DNA of 11,818 nucleotides. Origin: an uncultured Oceanobacillus sp. Its GTDB lineage: Bacteria; Bacillota; Bacilli; Bacillales; Amphibacillaceae. Location: the NCBI GenBank assembly GCA_938004015.1, contig CALKWU010000005.1:1-11818 (forward strand), written 5' to 3'. The notes below the pieces were generated by a model that had not been told where the DNA came from, searched no databases, and worked only from the letters and a program-made list of their open reading frames with translations. Positions 7,132-11,818 of the stretch are shown piece by piece (position 1 is the stretch's first letter; every line of letters begins with the position of its first letter). The translations under genes were made by a program, and so were the position numbers.

Positions 7132-7905
7132 TCATATGGAATTGGACGAGCATTCATCGAACGTAATATTGTTTTCTTTGAAAAACTCTCGCCATTCCTC
7201 AGACAAGGCTTCGTCGACGATTACATTGTCAATCATGCTCAAGTCACCGATTTTGACGAATGATGTTTTATCAAACTTCGTGTGATCGACGATCAAGTGG
7301 ACTTTATTGGCACGAGTAGCGGCAATATGTCTAATGGTGGCTTGTTGCTCATTGGTGTCCGTCATGCCATTTTCCATACTGATTGAACTGCTGGAAATGA
7401 ATGCGGTATCAAAGAAGTATTTAGTCATATTTTCTTCTGCGTTTCTTCCGAGGTTCGACAAGGAAGAATGGGATAATAACCCACCGATGACCACTATTTG
7501 GATATTTTTCTTGTCCAATAAAGCTTTAACGATTTTGATGGAATTGGTGACCACTGTAATTTTTTGATTAGTGAGCATGGAAGCGATTGCTAACGAAGTT
7601 GTTGAAGCATCCAGAAAAATAGAATCACCATTTTTGATGTATTCTAAGCTTTTACGGGCGATTCTGCGTTTTCCTTCTATATGGATATGCTCCCTCAAGT
7701 TGACATCGACATCGTATTGGACCGTCTCGGATAGATAGGCACCGCCATATGTCCGGTTAAGAATACCTTCATCCTCCAGTTGCTTGAGATCACGTCGTAT
7801 AGTTTCTTCAGTCACATTGAATAATTCCGTCAATTCTGCAACCGTGACACTTTTTTTCTCAAGTATAATTTCCTTGATTTTGTTTTTTCTTGCTATTGGT
7901 AACAT
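7132..7905 (-). CDS. DeoR-family transcriptional regulator
   Basis: This 257-residue protein has the DeoR/GlpR layout. An N-terminal winged helix (about 5-57) contains VTVAELTELFNVTEETIRRDL followed by LEDEGILNRTYGGA. A C-terminal sugar-phosphate-sensing domain (about 75-235) carries the DASTTS, VVTNS and GGLL motifs and a VDHTKFDKTSFVKIGDL segment. The ATG is preceded on the minus strand by GGAGGT. It is transcribed away from the aldolase/shell operon and toward the importer operon. Regulators of this family usually repress and are released by a phosphorylated sugar. Here the inducer is plausibly the 5-substituted ribose-1-phosphate or ribulose-1-phosphate, which is inference. Repeated A-rich motifs in both operon control regions are candidate operators. 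Confidence 0.92.
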   Translation of the reverse strand: MLPIARKNKIKEIILEKKSVTVAELTELFNVTEETIRRDLKQLEDEGILNRTYGGAYLSETVQYDVDVNLREHIHIEGKRRIARKSLEYIKNGDSIFLDASTTSLAIASMLTNQKITVVTNSIKIVKALLDKKNIQIVVIGGLLSHSSLSNLGRNAEENMTKYFFDTAFISSSSISMENGMTDTNEQQATIRHIAATRANKVHLIVDHTKFDKTSFVKIGDLSMIDNVIVDEALSEEWREFFKENNITFDECSSNSI

Positions 7906-7980
7906 AATGGACCTCCGTGTTTATTGGAAATTTAAAACAAAAAAATACAAAATGCAGCTAGGCGACGAAACACTAATTTC

Positions 7981-8009
7981 ATTATAACAAACCTCACGAT
8001 AAAACACAA
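7981..8009 (-). promoter_or_regulatory. sigma-A promoter of the DeoR-family gene
   Basis: On the minus strand TTGTGT (8009-8004) is the -35 and a perfect TATAAT (7986-7981) the -10, with 17 bases between. TG one base before the -10 makes it an extended -10. The leader to the start codon would be about 70 bases. A 5-bp inverted repeat CGATA/TATCG (7997-8001, 8010-8014) encloses the -35 and could be an autoregulatory operator. Confidence 0.65.
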
Positions 8010-8018
8010 TATCGCCAT

Positions 8019-8074
8019 AAAACCAAAATAAATGGATAAAAAACAACAAAATACATTGACAAAACCAAAACAAA
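8019..8074. promoter_or_regulatory. direct repeat of AAAACCAAAA, candidate operators of the DeoR regulator
   Basis: AAAACCAAAA occurs exactly at 8019-8028 and again at 8061-8070, start-to-start 42 bases apart (about four helical turns). Both copies continue similarly (TAAATGG versus CAAAGTGG). The first copy lies just upstream of the regulator's -35. The second fills the spacer of the aldolase promoter. Two direct-repeat sites four turns apart would suit cooperative binding or looping by a DeoR-family oligomer that controls both divergent genes; this is inferred from placement. Confidence 0.5.
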
Positions 8075-8084
8075 GTGGGAAAAT
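8056..8084 (+). promoter_or_regulatory. sigma-A promoter of the aldolase/microcompartment operon
   Basis: A perfect TTGACA (8056-8061), a 17-base spacer and GAAAAT (8079-8084) preceded by TG at 8076-8077 form a strong -35 and an extended -10. Transcription would begin near 8091. The spacer contains the second AAAACCAAAA repeat, so binding there would directly block polymerase. No cre-like palindrome was seen here, unlike the importer promoter. Confidence 0.65.
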
Positions 8085-8124
8085 TTAAGTATAAACTAGC
8101 AACTTGATGAAGGGAATGAATAAG

Positions 8125-8946
8125 TTGGTGAATTATAAAAAGTATTATTCAGATTTTGAAGCGAAAAAACTCATCTGTGAAATCGGTAAAAGGATATACA
8201 ATAAAGGCTTTGTTGCAGCAAACGATGGAAACATATCTGTTAAAGTGGGATCAAATGCGATCATCACAACACCAACTGGTGTGAGCAAAGGTTTTATGAC
8301 ACCGGATATGATGGTGAAAATGGATCTTTCCGGTAATGTGATTTCTGGAAACAGAAAACCTTCATCAGAAGTCAAAATGCATCTGAGGGTGTATAAAGAA
8401 AATCCGGAAGTAAATGCGGTTGTTCATGCACATCCGCCAGTCGCGACTTCATTTGCTGTTGCGGGAATTTCATTGGATAAACCGATTGTACCTGAAGCGG
8501 TCATTTTATTAGGGAATGTTCCTGTCGCCCCATATGCGACACCAGGGACTGAAGAAGTGCCGGATTCGATTGCGCCTTACTGCAAAGATCATAATGCGGT
8601 TTTACTTGCGAATCATGGTGCACTGACTTGGGGCAAAGATCTAATCGAAGCGTATTATCGGATGGAAGCTTTGGAACATTACTCATTGATGTTGATGTAT
8701 ACAAACAATATCATCAATAGAGCCAATGAGTTGAATTGCTCACAAATTTCCGATTTGATTCAAATCAGGCAAAATATGGGAATTAAAGCCGGTGGACAAC
8801 CACCATGCAAGGATGCCGGCAACCCTTCAAGTCCAATTGGAAGAGAATCAGAGAAACCGAATCAAAAAGAAAATTTAGCAGAAGAAATTGTGCAAAAAGT
8901 GACTGAAAATGTTTTGAAAACACTCAACCGAGGTGATGGAAAGTGA
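8125..8946 (+). CDS. class II sugar-phosphate aldolase with C-terminal BMC encapsulation peptide
   Basis: This is a member of the class II aldolase/adducin family (FucA, RhaD, AraD, DrdA), which cleaves ketose-1-phosphates to DHAP plus an aldehyde with a divalent metal. Numbering from the TTG at 8125, visible active-site elements are NDGNIS, Glu82 in SSEVKMH, metal ligands His101 and His103 in HAHPP, and His164 in ANHG. After the roughly 210-residue catalytic domain comes a Gly/Pro/Ser-rich linker and an amphipathic helix (about 250-268, NLAEEIVQKVTENVLKTLN) typical of BMC cargo peptides. The start is uncertain. AAGGGA (8110-8115) lies 9 bases before TTG 8125 and 12 before GTG 8128, while ATGs at 8107 and 8116 lack usable ribosome-site spacing. 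The gene overlaps the dehydrogenase by 4 bases. With the upstream kinase and isomerase, 5-deoxyribulose-1-phosphate or methylthioribulose-1-phosphate is the likeliest substrate. Fuculose- or rhamnulose-1-phosphate is less likely because no matching isomerase or kinase is nearby. Confidence 0.9.
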   Translation: MVNYKKYYSDFEAKKLICEIGKRIYNKGFVAANDGNISVKVGSNAIITTPTGVSKGFMTPDMMVKMDLSGNVISGNRKPSSEVKMHLRVYKENPEVNAVVHAHPPVATSFAVAGISLDKPIVPEAVILLGNVPVAPYATPGTEEVPDSIAPYCKDHNAVLLANHGALTWGKDLIEAYYRMEALEHYSLMLMYTNNIINRANELNCSQISDLIQIRQNMGIKAGGQPPCKDAGNPSSPIGRESEKPNQKENLAEEIVQKVTENVLKTLNRGDGK

Positions 8947-10469
8947 AAATATCTGAAGCTGATATCCGGCGAATTGTCAGTTCCGTTTTGGAAAACATCG
9001 AAGAAAAGACATCTGTTCACCACAAACATGAAGACATCGTCACTCCAATGAAAATGAAACAAATCGATCCGCAAAACCATACACCAATGAGCAACAGGAA
9101 GAACGGTCATTTCGGTGTTTTTGAAGATATGGATGACGCTATCCATGCGGGTGATCAAGCGCAAAAACAATTCATCAAGGAATTCAAGCTGACGGACAGG
9201 GAAAACATCATCCGTGCCATTCGACAAATGGTTTTAGAGAAAAAAGAAGATTTAGCTAAGAAAGCCTACGAAGAAACGAGAATAGGCAGGTATGAAGATA
9301 AAGTCGCCAAACATGAATTGACTGCCTTGAAAACTCCGGGCACCGAAGATTTGAAGTCCGAAGCCTTTTCCGGTGATGATGGACTGACGCTGGTGGAGCA
9401 AGGTCCTTATGGGTTGATTGGAGCTGTCACTCCGGTGACGAATCCGACGACAACGATCATCAACAATTCTATTGGCATGTTGGCGGCTGGAAATGCGGTC
9501 GTTTTCAATGTGCATCCTTCTGCAAAAGAATCTTCTGCATACGTTGTTGAACTGTTGAACAAAACAATCGTAAAAGCGGGCGGTCCAGAAAATCTAGTGA
9601 CAATGGTGAAAGAACCGTCAATGGATACGTTGCAGAAGTTGATAGACAGTCCAAAAGTGAGGATGTTGGTCGGTACAGGAGGAGCAGGTCTTGTCCGTAC
9701 GCTATTGCAGTCAGGTAAAAAGGTAATCGGTGCAGGCGCAGGGAATCCTCCGGTGATTGTAGATGAAACGGCTGACATCGAGCTTGCGGCCAAATCGATT
9801 ATCGAAGGAGCGTCTTTCGATAACAATTTGTTATGTATTGCGGAAAAAGAAGTGTTCGCATTTGATGAGATTGCTGATGACTTGATCTTCCATATGTTGA
9901 ACAACGGTGCGTATATGCTGGATCAACAACAGTTGGATCAAGTGGTGAATTTCGCCTTGGAAGAAAATGATGATCGTTCAGCTGGCGGTTGTTCGACAGA
10001 TGTAACAAGAAGATACCGTGTTTCTAAAAAATGGGTCGGTCAAGATGCTTCCATGTTCTTGGAACAATTAGGTGTACAACCTGATAACGAGATTAAACTA
10101 TTAATCTGCGAAGTGGATACCAATCATCCGTTTGTCCAGTTGGAGCAAATGATGCCAGTGCTTCCGATCGTCAGAGTCGACAACTTGGATGAAGCAATCG
10201 ATTTAGCTGTCCAAGCGGAACATGGCAATCGGCATACAGCTGTGATGCATTCCAAAAATGTGGATCATTTGACGAAATTTGCGCAGGCGATCGATACGAC
10301 CATTTTTGTTAAAAATGCATCCTCTTTGGCTGGTGTAGGATATGGCGGAGAAGGCCATACGACGATGACGATTGCAGGTCCGACAGGAGAAGGGATCACA
10401 TCAGCGAAAACGTTCACAAGGCAAAGAAGATGCGTGCTAGCTGAAGGTGGCTTTCGCATCATTGGATAG
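8943..10469 (+). CDS. CoA-acylating aldehyde dehydrogenase, microcompartment type (EutE/PduP-like)
   Basis: This 508-residue enzyme is of the acetaldehyde/propionaldehyde dehydrogenase (acylating) family, oxidising an aldehyde to acyl-CoA with NAD+. The first 18 residues (ISEADIRRIVSSVLENIE) form an amphipathic helix like the encapsulation peptide of PduP. A variable linker to about residue 55 separates it from the catalytic domain, and together they explain why it is longer than EutE/PduP (about 465). The catalytic Cys298 lies in SFDNNLLCIAE, and GAGAGNPPVIVD (262-273) takes the place of the general-base glutamate segment of hydrolytic relatives. The GTG start overlaps the aldolase stop and has an AGGTGATG site upstream. 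Coupling to the aldolase implies it consumes the aldolase's aldehyde product inside the shell. Confidence 0.93.
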   Translation: MKISEADIRRIVSSVLENIEEKTSVHHKHEDIVTPMKMKQIDPQNHTPMSNRKNGHFGVFEDMDDAIHAGDQAQKQFIKEFKLTDRENIIRAIRQMVLEKKEDLAKKAYEETRIGRYEDKVAKHELTALKTPGTEDLKSEAFSGDDGLTLVEQGPYGLIGAVTPVTNPTTTIINNSIGMLAAGNAVVFNVHPSAKESSAYVVELLNKTIVKAGGPENLVTMVKEPSMDTLQKLIDSPKVRMLVGTGGAGLVRTLLQSGKKVIGAGAGNPPVIVDETADIELAAKSIIEGASFDNNLLCIAEKEVFAFDEIADDLIFHMLNNGAYMLDQQQLDQVVNFALEENDDRSAGGCSTDVTRRYRVSKKWVGQDASMFLEQLGVQPDNEIKLLICEVDTNHPFVQLEQMMPVLPIVRVDNLDEAIDLAVQAEHGNRHTAVMHSKNVDHLTKFAQAIDTTIFVKNASSLAGVGYGGEGHTTMTIAGPTGEGITSAKTFTRQRRCVLAEGGFRIIG

Positions 10470-10487
10470 GTGAAAGGAATGGATGGA

Positions 10488-10811
10488 ATGGAGTCAGCGG
10501 TAGGACTGTTGGAAGTACAGGGTTACAGTGTTGCCTTGGCGGCGATGGACAAAGCTTGCAAGGCGGCAGACATCACGATTATGGGAATCGAGTGCAATAA
10601 TCCAAAAATGGGGAATAAAGCACCTATCCCTCTAGTCATACAGGTGAAATTCACCGGAAAGATCGATGATGTGAAAATTGCGTTGGAAACGGCCAGAGAT
10701 GAAGCCGGTAAATACATTCGACCCGAAGATATTTTGACTCGTTTAATCCCCTCTTCGGCAACAGGAATGGAAAAACTCCTGCGTATTGGAAAAGTCAAGC
10801 TCAAATCGTAG
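10488..10811 (+). CDS. BMC-H shell protein with extended pore loop
   Basis: This 107-residue single-domain bacterial microcompartment protein has the canonical opening AVGLLEVQGYSVALAAMDKACKAADI. It should form hexameric shell tiles. Where typical BMC-H proteins have a short E-K-x-G-S-G pore loop, this one has ECNNPKMGNKAPIP (35-48), about eight residues longer, including Cys36. The C-terminal segment after the domain (RPEDILTRLIPSS onward) resembles the common C-terminal strand and tail. The start is ambiguous: ATG 10488 has AAAGGA at a good distance, ATG 10479 has AGGTGA at 10468-10473, and GTG 10470 abuts the dehydrogenase stop. ATG 10488 gives the most family-like N-terminus. It is the first of four consecutive shell genes. 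Confidence 0.88.
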   Translation: MESAVGLLEVQGYSVALAAMDKACKAADITIMGIECNNPKMGNKAPIPLVIQVKFTGKIDDVKIALETARDEAGKYIRPEDILTRLIPSSATGMEKLLRIGKVKLKS

Positions 10812-10832
10812 AGCGAAGGTGGGAAACGGTGT

Positions 10833-11120
10833 ATGTACCAATCAATGGGAATATTAGAAGTCGTAGGCATGGCTGCAGCGACAGCCTGTACGGATAGAAT
10901 GATCAAATCTGCTTTTGTGCAAATCGATAAAATGGAAAAAACAGGTTCAGGCCTTTTGACGATCATCATTCGGGGAGATTTGGCTTCGGTTCAATACGCC
11001 ATTGAAAAAGGCGCCGAAGAAGCGATGAAGTTCAATGCATTGTATCAATACGAAGTGATCCCAAGACCTTACGAAGGAATTGAAAGTGTCTTCGGCATCG
11101 GTGGAAAAGGTGATAAGTGA
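10833..11120 (+). CDS. BMC-H shell protein
   Basis: This 95-residue protein is a BMC-domain hexamer-forming shell protein. The N-terminal strand and helix SMGILEVVGMAAATACTDRMIKSAFV is followed by the pore segment KMEKTGSGLLTIIIRGD and the helix ASVQYAIEKGAEEA. The pore loop is the usual K-x-GSG type, in contrast to the gene before it. The ending IPRPYEGIESVFGI matches the typical PRP-containing C-terminal strand of BMC-H proteins. AAGGTGG at 10816-10822 precedes the ATG by 10 bases. The stop overlaps the next start (TGATG), so the shell genes are probably translationally coupled. Confidence 0.92.
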   Translation: MYQSMGILEVVGMAAATACTDRMIKSAFVQIDKMEKTGSGLLTIIIRGDLASVQYAIEKGAEEAMKFNALYQYEVIPRPYEGIESVFGIGGKGDK

Positions 11121-11563
11121 TGGAAAATTATGAAGCTCTGGCTGTTGTGGAAATCCGCTATTTCACCTATGCACTGGAAGCGTTGGATCATATGACCAAA
11201 ACAAGTGGTGTCGAATTTATTTCCAGTGAAAATGACTTAGGTGGTCGTTTAGTGACGGTTATTGCAGGTGGGAGTGTTTCCGATGTGTTTCAAGCGGTGG
11301 AGGCTGTCAAACAATTGTGCAGCGAAAAGGAAAAGAATCCTTTGAAAATGGCGCTGACGATTACGAATCCGCATCCGGAAATCATGAAATTCATCATCCC
11401 CCGTAAAATTTCACAGCGAAAAGAAGAAAGTACGGAGAAACACTTGAACGGACAGGAAAGTATGGCATCCACACAGACCAAAGCGAAACGAAAAGAAAAA
11501 GCAGTTAAATCAAATGAAAAAAAGCGGAAAACGACTAAACAAAAAACAACATCAAAATCATAA
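11120..11563 (+). CDS. BMC-H shell protein with basic C-terminal tail
   Basis: This 147-residue protein has a BMC domain over about residues 1-95. The opening is ALAVVEIRYFTYALEALDHM, the pore region is ENDLGGRLVTVIAGG (37-51), and the domain ends near HPEIMKFIIP. The domain diverges from the canonical family: the usual helix lysine context reads TKTSGVEF, and Arg43 follows the glycines of the pore loop. Residues 95-147 form a Ser/Thr/Gln-containing tail in which about a third of positions are Lys or Arg, probably disordered. The ATG at 11120 shares one base with the previous stop, and AGGTGAT upstream supports it. GTG 11117 would add one residue. The tail could bind nucleic acid, acidic cargo or another shell layer. 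It lacks the recognisable helix-turn-helix of EutK. Confidence 0.85.
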   Translation: MENYEALAVVEIRYFTYALEALDHMTKTSGVEFISSENDLGGRLVTVIAGGSVSDVFQAVEAVKQLCSEKEKNPLKMALTITNPHPEIMKFIIPRKISQRKEESTEKHLNGQESMASTQTKAKRKEKAVKSNEKKRKTTKQKTTSKS

Positions 11564-11607
11564 ATTTATGACATTTCATGAAGAAAAGATCACGAGGAGG
11601 AATGAAC

Positions 11608-11818
11608 ATGAGTAAATCGCTGGGTGTAATTGAAACAAGAGGATTGACTGCAGCTATCGAAGCGGCAGATACGATGCTCAAATCAGCGAATGTTGAAATT
11701 GTAGGTAGTGAAAAAATTGGTTCTGGTTTAGTGTCTATCCTTGTTCAAGGAGATGTGGGAGCTGTGAAAGCGGCGACGGAAGCGGGTGCAGAGGCAGCCC
11801 AACGTGTAGGTGAATTGG
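11608..11818 (+). CDS. BMC-H shell protein, canonical EutM/PduA type (partial, cut by window end)
   Basis: Seventy codons are visible and the 3' end lies beyond the window. The sequence SLGVIETRGLTAAIEAADTM, then LKSANVEIVGSEKIGSGLVS and LVQGDVGAVKAATEAGAEAA, is a textbook BMC-H domain with the classic K-I-G-S-G pore loop. It is probably the major shell facet protein of this compartment. A strong GAGGAGG site at 11594-11600 sits 7 bases before the ATG at 11608; the in-frame ATG at 11602 is too close to it. The 44-base gap from the previous gene is wider than elsewhere in the operon, and the ribosome site is the best in the operon, consistent with high expression. Confidence 0.93.
   Translation, partial: MSKSLGVIETRGLTAAIEAADTMLKSANVEIVGSEKIGSGLVSILVQGDVGAVKAATEAGAEAAQRVGEL

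Noticed and set aside
9407..9904. A 165-codon open frame on the minus strand inside the aldehyde dehydrogenase gene
   Set aside because: It lies entirely within a well-supported enzyme gene, has no recognisable ribosome site or family features, and reads as an antisense shadow of the coding frame.
8125..10469. Reading the locus as a fucose/rhamnose microcompartment
   Set aside because: A class II aldolase with shell proteins fits such loci, but no fucose/rhamnose isomerase or kinase is present, and the kinase/isomerase found act on C1-phosphorylated aldoses.
1..11818. CRISPR arrays, insertion sequences, tRNA or rRNA genes
   Set aside because: No regularly spaced repeats, transposase-like reading frames, terminal inverted repeats of IS type, or tRNA/rRNA-like sequences were seen.

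Overview
The window reads as low-GC Bacillota chromosome, most likely Bacillales. The reasons are strong AGGAGG-type ribosome sites, frequent GTG/TTG starts, sigma-A promoters with extended -10 elements, a lipoprotein-type solute binder and a cre-like CcpA site. Genus is not resolvable by eye; Sporosarcina, Lysinibacillus and relatives are a guess. Apart from two intergenic control regions (1-272 and 7906-8124), the window is densely coding.

Layout. (1) Bases 1-272 hold a promoter with a cre-like sequence in its spacer. (2) Bases 273-7087 (+) form a catabolic operon: sugar ABC importer (lipoprotein, double ATPase, permease), a 5-methylthioribose-kinase-family kinase, an MtnA-family aldose-1-phosphate isomerase and, after two hairpins, a histidine phosphatase. 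(3) Bases 7132-7905 (-) encode a DeoR-family regulator with its own terminator and promoter. (4) Bases 8125-11818 (+) form a second operon transcribed away from the regulator: class II sugar-phosphate aldolase, CoA-acylating aldehyde dehydrogenase, and four consecutive bacterial microcompartment (BMC) hexameric shell-protein genes, the last cut by the window edge.

How the genes fit together (inference). The importer brings in a 5-substituted pentose. The kinase makes the 1-phosphate, the isomerase makes the ribulose-1-phosphate, and the aldolase splits it into DHAP plus a short aldehyde. The aldehyde would be acetaldehyde from 5-deoxyribose or methylthioacetaldehyde from 5-methylthioribose. 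The aldehyde dehydrogenase would convert it to an acyl-CoA. The aldolase ends, and the dehydrogenase begins, with an amphipathic helix resembling BMC encapsulation peptides, so these two enzymes probably work inside the shell while kinase and isomerase stay in the cytosol. The kinase-isomerase-aldolase trio matches the published 5-deoxyribose salvage / DHAP-shunt logic (DrdK-DrdI-DrdA in Bacillus thuringiensis). Packaging it into a metabolosome with a dedicated importer and regulator is the most interesting feature here. Pentameric and trimeric shell proteins, a phosphotransacylase and an alcohol dehydrogenase are not in the window and would be expected further downstream.
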